From a virus, in IMG/VR virus record IMGVR_UViG_3300037427_000542, positions 19,601-83,600 of that record: a stretch of DNA of 64,000 bases; one strand, written 5' to 3'. The notes below the pieces were generated by a model, which was given only the letters and a program-made list of their open reading frames with translations, was not told where the DNA came from and did not search any database. Shown in pieces: positions 49,145 through 57,723 of the stretch. Both the position numbers and the translations under genes were made by a program. Numbering within the stretch: position 1 is the stretch's first letter; each line of letters begins with the position of its first letter.

Positions 49145-50172
49145 TGTTACACATTGATTTGAAATATATTAATATGATCTCGCATCGGTTTGATAGATTC
49201 AAACGGAAGGATGATTACTTGTTTAATTTCCGTTGCCCTATCTGTGGCGACAGTAGTACCAAAAAGTCTAAAGCTCGAGGATACCTATATAAAAAGAAGA
49301 ACGATATGTTCTATAAGTGCCATAACTGTGGTGCAGGTAAGACTTTTGGTGGATTATTAGAAAGTACTGATCCTATGCTACATAAGGACTATGTGCTAGA
49401 AAGATATAAAGCAGGTGTAACAGCTCCTCGAGCTAATACAGAACCAGATTTCTCAGGTATATTCACACAGCCTGAGTTTGGTAAGGAATCCTTAATAGAC
49501 GAGTTAATGGATAGAGTCGACAAAATATATGAGCAATGTGAACTTTCAGACTCTAATCATATGGCTGTGGACTATTGTAAGAAAAGAAGGATTCCTAGAG
49601 AGAAATGGGATAGGCTATATCATATAGATGACATCTCAAAGATACATCAGTTAGCTCCTAAATATAAAAATAGGATTACAACAAATGAGCCTCGTCTTGC
49701 TATCCCATTCTTCTCTCGTTCTGGTAAGTTAACAGGGCTTACACTAAGAGACTATGGTAACAATCCTTTAAGATACATTATGGTAAAAATAAATGAGGAA
49801 TCTCCTACAATTTTTGGCCTAGATTGTATAAGTAATGTTACACCTGTTAAAATAGTAGAAGGACCGTTGGACAGTTTATTTTTAGATAACTGTATAGCAG
49901 CAGCAGGTTCTTCATTTAACAAAATAAAAGACTTAGGTTTAGACAATCCAATAATTATTGTGGATAATGAGCCTAGAAACGAAGCAATTTGTAAGATCTT
50001 ACACAACAATATTAAAGAAGGCCACAGGGTAGTTATATGGCCTGATTCTATTACAGAGAAGGATATTAATGATATGGTAATAGCAAATCTAGATGTTGAA
50101 GAAATTATAAATTATAATACATTCCAAAATTTAGAGGCAGAATTAAAGTTTAGATCCTGGAGAAAATGTTAA
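49144..50172 (+). CDS. 61: DNA primase gp61
   Basis: 342 aa (T4 gp61 is 342). N-terminal zinc ribbon CPICGDS and CHNCGAG (about residues 31-63), then a toprim-like core: AIPFFSRSGKLTGLTLRD, VKIVEGPLDSLF and IIIVDNEP with the DxD-type acids. It makes RNA primers with gp41. No Shine-Dalgarno precedes the ATG, which is at the predicted transcription start. Stop overlaps next ATG (TAATG). Confidence 0.93.
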   Translation: MLHIDLKYINMISHRFDRFKRKDDYLFNFRCPICGDSSTKKSKARGYLYKKKNDMFYKCHNCGAGKTFGGLLESTDPMLHKDYVLERYKAGVTAPRANTEPDFSGIFTQPEFGKESLIDELMDRVDKIYEQCELSDSNHMAVDYCKKRRIPREKWDRLYHIDDISKIHQLAPKYKNRITTNEPRLAIPFFSRSGKLTGLTLRDYGNNPLRYIMVKINEESPTIFGLDCISNVTPVKIVEGPLDSLFLDNCIAAAGSSFNKIKDLGLDNPIIIVDNEPRNEAICKILHNNIKEGHRVVIWPDSITEKDINDMVIANLDVEEIINYNTFQNLEAELKFRSWRKC

Positions 50173-50324
50173 TGAGTTTAAATAACCCTACAAACGAAAG
50201 AGAAATGAACCAAAGAAATATACGAGACTTACAACATCAACTCCACGAAGCGTACAAAAGAATCACCGCCTTAAATAATGAAATTAACAATTTACAAATA
50301 CAGTTAGATAAAAAGGACAAGTAA
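50172..50324 (+). CDS. Small coiled-coil protein between primase and nrdA
   Basis: 50 aa, ATG overlapping the primase stop and TAA overlapping the nrdA ATG. EREMNQRNIRDLQHQLHEAYKRI and LNNEINNLQIQLDKK form one long amphipathic helix. A similar small gene lies here in other marine T4-like phages. Possibly a scaffold for primase or NrdA; no evidence. Confidence 0.6.
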   Translation: MSLNNPTNEREMNQRNIRDLQHQLHEAYKRITALNNEINNLQIQLDKKDK

Positions 50325-52120
50325 TGGCAAAGGCGGAGTATCACGGCATCACGGTTGATTTGGATAGAGATAAATTATTTGACTCCCTAGGCGTCCAAAG
50401 ATTAAAAGAAAGTTACATGAAAGAAGAGGAGGGAAGTCCTCAAGAACGATTTGCTTTTGTTAGTTCCAAATTTAGTTCTAATCCAGAACACGCACAAAGA
50501 TTATATGAGTACAGCAGTAAACATTGGCTGTCTTATTCTACACCCATTTTATCTTTTGGACGGTCCAAAAGAGGCATGCCTATATCATGTTTTTTGAATT
50601 ATATAGATGATACAGCGGAGGGTTTAGTTGAAAACTTATCAGAAACAAACTGGCTTAGCATGCTTGGCGGTGGTGTCGGCATTGGGTTTGGTATTAGGTC
50701 AAGCGACGATAAGTCTACTGGGGTTATGCCTCATCTTAAGACTTACGATGCCTCGTGCCTCGCGTACCGTCAAGGGCGTACTAGACGGGGTAGCTATGCT
50801 ACTTACCTTGATATTAGTCATCCAGATGTACTAATGTTCCTCGAAATGAGGAAGCCAACAGGCGATCCTAATATGAGATGTCTTAATCTACACCACGGTA
50901 TAAACATTACAGATAATTTTATGCAAGTGATTGAAAGATGTATGACAGATCCAGAGGCAGACGACGGCTGGAACTTAGTAGATCCTAATTCAGGATTGAT
51001 TAAGGATACAGTATCAGCCAAAGAACTATGGCAGAAGATATTAGAACTTAGAATGGAAACAGGGGAACCTTACATTCATTATATCGATACAAGTAATCGT
51101 GAAATGAAAGACTTCCAAAAAGAACTAGGACTACGAATAAACCAGAGTAATCTATGCTCTGAGATTATATTGCCCACTAACGAACAACGAACAGCGGTGT
51201 GCTGTCTATCATCAGTTAATCTAGAATACTATGATGCCTGGAGTAGACAACCACTATTTTTAAAAGATGTAGCAGAAATGCTAGATAATGTATTAACATT
51301 CTTTATTGATAATGCCCCTGATGAAGTAGGTAGAGCTAAATACTCAGCAAAACAAGAACGGAGTATTGGAGTAGGCGCTCTAGGCTTTCATGCCTATCTT
51401 CAGAAGAACGGTTTAGCTTGGGAAAGTAATGAAGCCAAAGGTGCTAACCTTAGAATGTTTAGACATATAAGGAGTAAATTAGATGAGGCAAATACATCTA
51501 TTGGAAAGGAAAGAGGAGAGGCTCCAGACGCTAAAGGGACAGGGAACCGTTTTAGTCATCTTATGGCTATCGCTCCTAATGCTTCCAGTTCTATTATTAT
51601 GGGTAACACTTCGCCTTCTATTGAACCTTGGAGGGCTAATGCTTATAGGCAAGATACACTTAGTGGAGCTTATCTCAATAAGAATAAATACTTGGATGCT
51701 CTCATTAAAGAGTATTGTGAGAAACATCCAAGAACAAATTACGACGAGGTTTGGTCCTCGATCATAAGTAATGATGGTTCAGTACAACATATAACACAAT
51801 TATCAGACGAACAAAAAGCTATCTTTAAAACATCTATGGAAATAGATCAACGATGGTTAATTGAACACGCAGCAGATAGACAGATGTATGTAGATCAGGC
51901 ACAAAGTTTAAATCTATTCTTCAGGCCAGATACACATATATCTTATTTGCACGCAGTACACTTCCTAGCATGGAAGTCAGGAGTCAAGACATTATATTAT
52001 TGTCGTTCAGAGAAGTTAGGTAAAGCGGATAAAGTTTCTAAACGAATTGAAAGAGAAATTATACAAGAGCTTGACATGACAGCTATTGCAGATGGGGAGT
52101 GTTTGGCTTGCGAGGGATAG
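50324..52120 (+). CDS. nrdA: Ribonucleotide reductase large subunit (class I NrdA)
   Basis: 598 aa, shorter than E. coli NrdA (761) because the N-terminal ATP-cone is missing, which removes the usual dATP-inhibition domain. Active-site NLCSEI gives Cys278 and Glu280, the second pair lies at VCCLSSVNL, and the C-terminal redox pair is CLAC (Cys593, Cys596). It makes dNTP precursors with NrdB. A local GC-rich stretch lies at about 50640-50800. The 3' end overlaps queC by 22 nt. Confidence 0.95.
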   Translation: MAKAEYHGITVDLDRDKLFDSLGVQRLKESYMKEEEGSPQERFAFVSSKFSSNPEHAQRLYEYSSKHWLSYSTPILSFGRSKRGMPISCFLNYIDDTAEGLVENLSETNWLSMLGGGVGIGFGIRSSDDKSTGVMPHLKTYDASCLAYRQGRTRRGSYATYLDISHPDVLMFLEMRKPTGDPNMRCLNLHHGINITDNFMQVIERCMTDPEADDGWNLVDPNSGLIKDTVSAKELWQKILELRMETGEPYIHYIDTSNREMKDFQKELGLRINQSNLCSEIILPTNEQRTAVCCLSSVNLEYYDAWSRQPLFLKDVAEMLDNVLTFFIDNAPDEVGRAKYSAKQERSIGVGALGFHAYLQKNGLAWESNEAKGANLRMFRHIRSKLDEANTSIGKERGEAPDAKGTGNRFSHLMAIAPNASSSIIMGNTSPSIEPWRANAYRQDTLSGAYLNKNKYLDALIKEYCEKHPRTNYDEVWSSIISNDGSVQHITQLSDEQKAIFKTSMEIDQRWLIEHAADRQMYVDQAQSLNLFFRPDTHISYLHAVHFLAWKSGVKTLYYCRSEKLGKADKVSKRIEREIIQELDMTAIADGECLACEG

Positions 52121-52770
52121 TAGAAACATTACCTAAAGGAGTAATAGGTGTCGTAGTATCAGGAGGCTTTGACAGCACAATACTATGGCATTATCTTTAT
52201 GGTTTGTGTAGGGAAAGGAAACAAAAGATTATTCCTTTTACTGTACCTAAAAATGATGGTGCACTAACATACGCTACAAGAATGTTAGAATGGAGTGCTA
52301 AACGATATAATGATAAAGTCTTACATCCTATTGTAATAAATTCTAAAGGTGTTGATTGGAGTAAGAAAGACTATCAAGGAGAGGAAGTAGCACAACAGTT
52401 ACTTGGTGGTATAAAAGATATAATGAATATGGGACTTGCTGGCTATGTATATACAGGAGTTAACGAGTATCCACCACATTATGAGACATTATGTTCGTAT
52501 CATACACCCGGCCCTAGGAAATTATCTAGGGAGAGTGATGCGCTTTATAGAGGCAGACCTGTAAGTGATTTTGTAAGACAACCTTTTGCGGATTTAACTA
52601 AGATAGATATAGTTAACTTTGCAAATGAACTAGGCATATTAGAAGAGGTAGCAGAACTATCTCATAGTTGCGTTGAGCTTATAAGAGGCAGGTGTGGAGA
52701 ATGTTTTTGGTGTAAAGAACGGGAATGGGGTTTTGCTGAGGCAGGACTATTAGACAACGGAACAAACTAA
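52099..52770 (+). CDS. queC: QueC-like PP-loop ATPase (7-cyano-7-deazaguanine synthase)
   Basis: 223 aa from GTG 52099. PP-loop SGGFDST (about 21-27) and a C-terminal zinc site SCxxxxxGRCGECFWC (Cys-x8-Cys-x2-Cys-x2-Cys) followed by REWGFAEAG, as in QueC. It would make preQ0 from 7-carboxy-7-deazaguanine. With the QueD-like gene at 1.6 kb it suggests a deazaguanine pathway for tRNA or DNA modification. It is embedded between nrdA and nrdB, which couples it with nucleotide metabolism. Other PP-loop roles cannot be ruled out. Confidence 0.75.
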   Translation: MFGLRGIVETLPKGVIGVVVSGGFDSTILWHYLYGLCRERKQKIIPFTVPKNDGALTYATRMLEWSAKRYNDKVLHPIVINSKGVDWSKKDYQGEEVAQQLLGGIKDIMNMGLAGYVYTGVNEYPPHYETLCSYHTPGPRKLSRESDALYRGRPVSDFVRQPFADLTKIDIVNFANELGILEEVAELSHSCVELIRGRCGECFWCKEREWGFAEAGLLDNGTN

Positions 52771-52780
52771 GAGGAATACG

Positions 52781-53773
52781 ATGGTGGCAAAACCTAAACT
52801 AACAGACGAAAGAGATTATTTCAAACCATTTAATTATCCATGGGCTTACGAGGCATGGCTAAAACATGAACAATCACATTGGTTACATACAGAAGTACCA
52901 ATGGCAGAGGATGCAAAGGATTGGAAGGACAAGTGTACTGATCCTGAGAAAGCATTCCTTACAAACATATTTAGATTCTTTGTACAAGGAGATATAGATG
53001 TAGCTGGTGGTTACATTAATAACTATCTACCTTATTTCCCACAACCAGAAGTTCGTATGATGTTATCAGGGTTTGCAGCTAGAGAGGCATTACATGTTGC
53101 TGCCTATGCACATTTAATTGAAACATTAGGTATGCCTGAAAGTACATACAGCGAATTTTTAGAGTATCAAACGATGGCAGACAAACATGATTACTTCATG
53201 GAATTGTCAGCAGCTAATGGCACAAAAGAATCTGTAGCTACAAACATAGCTGCCTTCTCAGCATTTACAGAAGGTATGCAGTTATTCTCATCTTTTATTA
53301 TGTTATTAAACTTCCCACGACATGGTAAGATGAAAGGTATGGGACAAATTATTACATGGTCTATTGTAGATGAAACAATGCACGCAGAGTCTATGATTAA
53401 ACTATTTAAGACCTATATTAATGAGAACAAAGAACTATGGAATGATAAACTTAAAAAAGAGATATATGATATCGCAGAGAAAATGGTAGAACTAGAAGAG
53501 AAGTTTATTGATCTAGCATTCTCCATGGGCGATATGGAAAACCTAACACCTAAAGATGTTAAACAATACATTAGATATATTGCTGATAGAAGGCTTATAA
53601 GTATGGGTATGCGAGGTATCTTTAAGGTGAAAAGAAATCCATTATTGTGGGTAGAAGAGATGATTAATGCTCCTACTCATACAAACTTTTTTGAAAATAG
53701 ATCAACAGATTATGCTCGAGGAGCTTTAAAAGGTGACTGGGGTGATGTCTGGGGAGTGGCTAATAGTGCCTAA
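52781..53773 (+). CDS. nrdB: Ribonucleotide reductase small subunit (NrdB)
   Basis: 330 aa. Di-iron ligands in order: FVQGDIDVAGGY (Asp), AAREALHVAAYAHL (Glu and His, with the radical-tyrosine position Tyr present), FTEGMQLFSSF (Glu) and IVDETMHAESM (Glu, His). Partner of NrdA. GAGGA site upstream. The end overlaps the zinc-ribbon gene. Confidence 0.93.
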   Translation: MVAKPKLTDERDYFKPFNYPWAYEAWLKHEQSHWLHTEVPMAEDAKDWKDKCTDPEKAFLTNIFRFFVQGDIDVAGGYINNYLPYFPQPEVRMMLSGFAAREALHVAAYAHLIETLGMPESTYSEFLEYQTMADKHDYFMELSAANGTKESVATNIAAFSAFTEGMQLFSSFIMLLNFPRHGKMKGMGQIITWSIVDETMHAESMIKLFKTYINENKELWNDKLKKEIYDIAEKMVELEEKFIDLAFSMGDMENLTPKDVKQYIRYIADRRLISMGMRGIFKVKRNPLLWVEEMINAPTHTNFFENRSTDYARGALKGDWGDVWGVANSA

Positions 53774-53945
53774 ATATATAGAATGCGTTCATTGTGAAGG
53801 GACTGCTCATATTGAACATGAGCAAGAACACACTTTCTATCAAATAAAATTCTGTCCCTTCTGTGGTGAAGAACTAGAACTAGAAGAGGAGTTACACATT
53901 GAAGAATTTGAAGACTCAGACGAGTATAAAGCAAACAATCAATGA
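53766..53945 (+). CDS. Small zinc-ribbon protein
   Basis: 59 aa from GTG 53766 (GGGGAG at 53750). Two Cys pairs (ECVHC and FCPFCGEE) about 20 residues apart form a zinc ribbon, followed by an acidic tail. Overlaps nrdB by 8 nt and the cupin by 47 nt. It could serve as a small regulator or cofactor. Confidence 0.6.
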   Translation: MPKYIECVHCEGTAHIEHEQEHTFYQIKFCPFCGEELELEEELHIEEFEDSDEYKANNQ

Positions 53946-54255
53946 TATAGGTGGTGAGATTGTAAAAGATAGTGATGTATATACTGTCAAAGATAATACA
54001 CACTTAAAGAACCTGGTACTTAGTAGTACATTTTTAAGAGCTACCAAGTCTACATCAGGACACAAACATGAAGGCCAAGAGGAAATATATCTCTTTATAA
54101 AAGGCAAAGGTGAAATGACTATAGATGATGATACATTTCCAGTCGAGGCAGGTGATGCTATTCTTATAGAAGATGGTGTGTTTCATAAGGTACATAATAC
54201 AGGACACTTAGGTTTATATTTTGTATGTGTATTTGATGGAGGGCGAAACCATTAA
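53899..54255 (+). CDS. Cupin-domain protein
   Basis: 118 aa from TTG 53899 (GAGGAG 7 nt upstream). GHKHEGQEEIYLFIKGKGEM and a second motif PVEAGDAILIEDGVFHKVHN are the classic cupin motifs 1 and 2 (GxxxHxHxxxxExxxxxxG / GDxxxxPxGxxHxxxN) with metal-binding His/Glu. Substrate unknown; sugar or small-molecule epimerase/dioxygenase possible. Confidence 0.75.
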   Translation: MKNLKTQTSIKQTINDIGGEIVKDSDVYTVKDNTHLKNLVLSSTFLRATKSTSGHKHEGQEEIYLFIKGKGEMTIDDDTFPVEAGDAILIEDGVFHKVHNTGHLGLYFVCVFDGGRNH

Positions 54256-54385
54256 TATAATACAAAAAATAGCATTAATATTCTCAGCGATAGCAGCCTT
54301 TCTTTTGTTAATAACCAACCTACCTCACCCAGATCCCTGTGCTAAAGATAGGTATAGCAGGTTCTGTATAATGAATAGCCACTAA
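54236..54385 (+). CDS. Small membrane protein
   Basis: 49 aa from ATG 54236, overlapping the cupin end by 20 nt. Transmembrane helix KIALIFSAIAAFLLLITNL, then PHPDPCAKDRYSRFC, with two Cys. A similar short protein appears in other marine T4-like phages. The GGAGG-like context is weak. Confidence 0.5.
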   Translation: MEGETINIIQKIALIFSAIAAFLLLITNLPHPDPCAKDRYSRFCIMNSH

Positions 54386-54393
54386 TATAAATA
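54386..54393 (+). promoter_or_regulatory. T4-type late promoter, leaderless configuration (54399 gene)
   Basis: TATAAATA, CATAG (5 nt), ATG 54399. No Shine-Dalgarno. Confidence 0.75.
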
Positions 54394-54398
54394 CATAG

Positions 54399-54731
54399 AT
54401 GGCTAAAAGAAAAGTAAAAGAGAAGAAAAAACATAGAGTATATTGTACCTACTTCCCAGATGGAAGGTATTATATAGGTTACTCATGTAAGACAGATAAA
54501 CAATTTGAGAAGTATTTTGGAAGTTCTACGATTGTTAAAGAGTATGAAGAAGAATTAAAGAAGGAAATTATAAAGGAATTTCCTACTAGAGCCCCAGCAA
54601 AGATGCAGGAGTTTCTATTACAATGGCAACAACGACACGACGATAGGTGTGTTAATGATATGTTGCATGTTAGAATAAGGAGTAGTTTCCTAAAAGATTT
54701 CGAACCTATCGAATGGAGGCCAAATGGTTAA
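54399..54731 (+). CDS. GIY-YIG-like small protein
   Basis: 110 aa. VYCTYFPDGRYYIGYS matches the GIY-x10-YIG core (VYC...YIG), followed by FGSSTIVKEY and a basic tail. The catalytic Arg and Glu of GIY-YIG nucleases are not confidently seen, so it may be a small nuclease or a DNA-binding relative. It is a late gene with a leaderless-type promoter. Overlaps the next gene by 8 nt. Confidence 0.6.
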   Translation: MAKRKVKEKKKHRVYCTYFPDGRYYIGYSCKTDKQFEKYFGSSTIVKEYEEELKKEIIKEFPTRAPAKMQEFLLQWQQRHDDRCVNDMLHVRIRSSFLKDFEPIEWRPNG

Positions 54732-56205
54732 GCAAAGTAATTTATCATTTATTATAATGACTCTATTCTCTGCACTGGCAGTATCAGCAGTAGCTGCATA
54801 CTTTTCTATTGTAGGACTAATGGCAATATTTTCTGCCCTACCTATGTCTATACTTGCAATGGGAATTGTATTAGAAATAGCAAAACTTGTAACAGCATCA
54901 TGGGTATATCAGTATTGGGAACGAATCCAGTTCATGATGAAAGCATATATGATATTGGCAGTAATAGTTCTATCCTTAATCACATCAATAGGTATATTTG
55001 GATTTCTAAGTAAAGCACATATGGACCAAGCAGCAAGTGCTGGTGATGCAGGAGCACAAGTAACTAGACTAGAAGATCTAGTATTAAGAGAACAAGGAAA
55101 GATAACAGCATTAGAAGATAGAATTACTAGAATCGACGATGGTGGTGTATTAGATATAACACAATCTATACGACAGCAGGAAGAGATACGAGATACGGCG
55201 TGGGATAGAATACAGGGAGACATAGAGTACTCCGAAGAACAAATAGATAAGATTAGAGCCTCATTAGACACAGATTTGGCACTACAGCAGTCAAAAATAG
55301 ATGGTTTGGATGCTATAGTAGCATCTTATACGAGCCAAGGTACTACGGGTGGAGCGTTTAATCGTAGAGATAATGTAGCAGCAGGATTAGAAGTTAGGGA
55401 AGAACAAAAGACTGAGAGAGATGCTATTGATGTTAAGATGACAGAGCTTAGAAATTATGCAGAGACACAAATAGCAGGCTATCGTAATCAAATATCACAA
55501 TATCGAGCAGACACCCAAACAACTATAGACAATGCCAATGCTGAGATAAACAGATTAAGAGATACTGAGACAACAGCACAAACAGGAAGAGATGTACAAA
55601 TAGATGAACTGCAAGGACAAATAGACGCAGTTTATATTACAATAGAAGATTATAATGAGACTTTATTTGAGAAACGAGCTATTGTAAGAGAGTTAGACAA
55701 TGAAGTAGGACCAGTTAAATATATAGCTCAACTACTTTATGGCGAGAATGGTACAGCAGCGGTTGATTCTGCCGTACAATTTGTTATAATGCTACTTATA
55801 TTTGTATTTGATCCTTTAGCGATTATATTAGTTATAGCAGCTAATTTAAGTTTTAAGGAAAGAAATGGTGGTAGGATTACAGCAATGTCAGCACCGGAAG
55901 TAGATTTTGTTGAAGAACTAACACCAGTAGATAAACCAGAGGAAGGCTCATGGGCTGCTACAACAACAGCACTACCGCCAGACTTTAGTTTAGAAGACAG
56001 AGTAGGTATAACTGAAGATTTACATATTGATATGGAATTGCCACCTGATGGTACAATGACAGAAGATATGTTAGAGACACAGGAAACACCTAAAGAGTTA
56101 GAGTCGTGGGTAACAGACAAATATGGAAAAGAGTCTGCCATGGACGCTAAAAAAGAAATAGATTTACAATGGTTAATTGATAAAAAGAGGAAGAAAGATG
56201 CCTAA
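54724..56205 (+). CDS. Large multi-pass membrane protein with coiled-coil middle
   Basis: 493 aa. Three hydrophobic helices at the N-terminus (IIMTLFSALAVSAVAAYF; MSILAMGIVLEIAKLV; YMILAVIVLSLITSIGIFG), a long coiled coil (about 105-340), then another strong helix (VIMLLIFVFDPLAIILVIAA), and an acidic, Pro/Thr-rich C-terminus. Similar predicted membrane proteins occur in marine T4-like phages. Role unknown. Confidence 0.65.
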   Translation: MVKQSNLSFIIMTLFSALAVSAVAAYFSIVGLMAIFSALPMSILAMGIVLEIAKLVTASWVYQYWERIQFMMKAYMILAVIVLSLITSIGIFGFLSKAHMDQAASAGDAGAQVTRLEDLVLREQGKITALEDRITRIDDGGVLDITQSIRQQEEIRDTAWDRIQGDIEYSEEQIDKIRASLDTDLALQQSKIDGLDAIVASYTSQGTTGGAFNRRDNVAAGLEVREEQKTERDAIDVKMTELRNYAETQIAGYRNQISQYRADTQTTIDNANAEINRLRDTETTAQTGRDVQIDELQGQIDAVYITIEDYNETLFEKRAIVRELDNEVGPVKYIAQLLYGENGTAAVDSAVQFVIMLLIFVFDPLAIILVIAANLSFKERNGGRITAMSAPEVDFVEELTPVDKPEEGSWAATTTALPPDFSLEDRVGITEDLHIDMELPPDGTMTEDMLETQETPKELESWVTDKYGKESAMDAKKEIDLQWLIDKKRKKDA

Positions 56206-56527
56206 TGTTACAGAGTTTCACCCAGAGAGAAACAACGATGAATGGAGAACTAATGTAGAAAGTCTACTTAAAACAGGTAATGGTAAGTTCCATTTCCAGA
56301 AAGTAGATGGCAGTTTACGAGATATGTACTGCACATTAAACCCTAATGTCTTACCAGAATCAGGTAATACTGAACCACCAAGCCAAGCAAAGCCTGGTAT
56401 ATTAACAGTATTTGATATTGAGAAAGATGGTTGGCGTTCAATGAGATATGAGAATGTCATTGGTTTTAAGTTTTTGGGTGATCAAACAACTGATCCAGAA
56501 CACGAATCCACATTTATTCAGCAATAA
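56198..56527 (+). CDS. SH3-like small-barrel protein
   Basis: 109 aa from ATG 56198. The pattern FHFQKVDGSLRDMYCTLNPNVLP, then LTVFDIEKDGWRSMRYENVIGF matches small phage proteins annotated as SH3-like (KxDGSxRxMxCTL ... FDxxxxGWRxxR). Function unknown. Confidence 0.7.
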   Translation: MPNVTEFHPERNNDEWRTNVESLLKTGNGKFHFQKVDGSLRDMYCTLNPNVLPESGNTEPPSQAKPGILTVFDIEKDGWRSMRYENVIGFKFLGDQTTDPEHESTFIQQ

Positions 56528-56571
56528 TGGTCCTATAGAGTATTGACCTTTACTTACATAGCTCTTATAAT
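56528..56571 (+). promoter_or_regulatory. Sigma70-like promoter with upstream half-palindrome
   Basis: TGGTCCTATAGA (56528-56539), the same word as the palindrome before gp45, precedes -35 TTGACC (56543-56548); 17-bp spacer; -10 TATAAT (56566-56571). Confidence 0.75.
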
Positions 56572-56601
56572 TAGTACTATGAATAATAAAGGAGTCCTTA
56601 C

Positions 56602-57723
56602 ATGGCAAAATCTAAGAAACGCAGTCAATACCTTTTGGCTGAACCGAACTGGGCTGAACTCAGCCTAATTGAAAATGAAGAAGAAAGAGCTAAAGCCTTT
56701 CAGCAAACACAATACTGGATACACCAGGAAATAGCAAACAAAGAGACTTACAAAGAGTTTCGAACCTGGGTTAAGAAACATTCTGGTTGGGATAAGAAAG
56801 CACAGACATCTGTACTTGGTTGTCCTGATTGGAGATACTTAACAATAGGACAGTACGCTTACTTTCAGAACAAGACAGGCTGGATGCCAGCTCAATCTAG
56901 AATTTGGATTGATGCTAAACAACCTGAGCTTATTGAACAAGGCGATAAAGAGATTTCTGAGAAAGCTCTTAAGAAGAAGGTTGTTGCAATTAAACCTAAG
57001 ATAATTAGAACACAATTACCTGACTTCCTGGCAGCATTTGATGAGATGCTAGACAATCTAGTCGAAGGTAAGAAGGCAGGTACTGTTGAAGGCTTACTTA
57101 GGCAAATAACTATGCTGCCTGCTGAGACAGCAGAAGCTAGATCTGAGATATCTAAAATTAAAGACGAGTATGATGAACTTGTAAGAGTTCGTAAGATTAG
57201 AGGTGGTAGAAGTGATTGGGACGAACAACTGATTGAAGGTTATAGTCATATCAATACACCACAGTTAAGAAAGATTATGGCATACTTTGATGAAGGCTTA
57301 CAGTCTCTTGATACATTTACAGCATCTAAACGAACTGTAAGACGTAAGAAGCCTGTTGATCCTCGTAAGATAGTAGCACGATTGAGGCATTTAAAAGCAG
57401 ATAAGGACTTTAATATAGCATCTATTAACCCTGTAGATATCCTAGGTAGTACCGAGGTGTGGGTATATGATGTTAAACGCAAGAGATTAGGGCTATACAT
57501 GTCTGAGAACCCTGGAGGACTAGGTGTACACGGCACAAGTATAACAGGTTATGATGATAAACTGTCTTATGAGAAGACTCTACGGAAGCCTGATGAGCAG
57601 TTACCACTTATAACTAAAAAGTCTAAGAAGGCACTACATGAACAAGTAGGTAAGATACGAGGTAAACAAATGAAAGTTAAGACTCGTATTAATCCTAATA
57701 TGCTACTATTGAAGGTGCAGTAA
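56602..57723 (+). CDS. Conserved T4-like phage protein, unknown function
   Basis: 373 aa, basic, helical. DWRYLTIGQYAYFQNKTGWM and a Lys/Arg-rich middle, then a C-terminal barrel-like segment EVWVYDVKRKRLGLY. Not recognised. It has its own promoter with the gp45-type element, so it is probably an early/middle protein. Abuts the nuclease-like gene (stop/start overlap). Confidence 0.7.
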   Translation: MAKSKKRSQYLLAEPNWAELSLIENEEERAKAFQQTQYWIHQEIANKETYKEFRTWVKKHSGWDKKAQTSVLGCPDWRYLTIGQYAYFQNKTGWMPAQSRIWIDAKQPELIEQGDKEISEKALKKKVVAIKPKIIRTQLPDFLAAFDEMLDNLVEGKKAGTVEGLLRQITMLPAETAEARSEISKIKDEYDELVRVRKIRGGRSDWDEQLIEGYSHINTPQLRKIMAYFDEGLQSLDTFTASKRTVRRKKPVDPRKIVARLRHLKADKDFNIASINPVDILGSTEVWVYDVKRKRLGLYMSENPGGLGVHGTSITGYDDKLSYEKTLRKPDEQLPLITKKSKKALHEQVGKIRGKQMKVKTRINPNMLLLKVQ

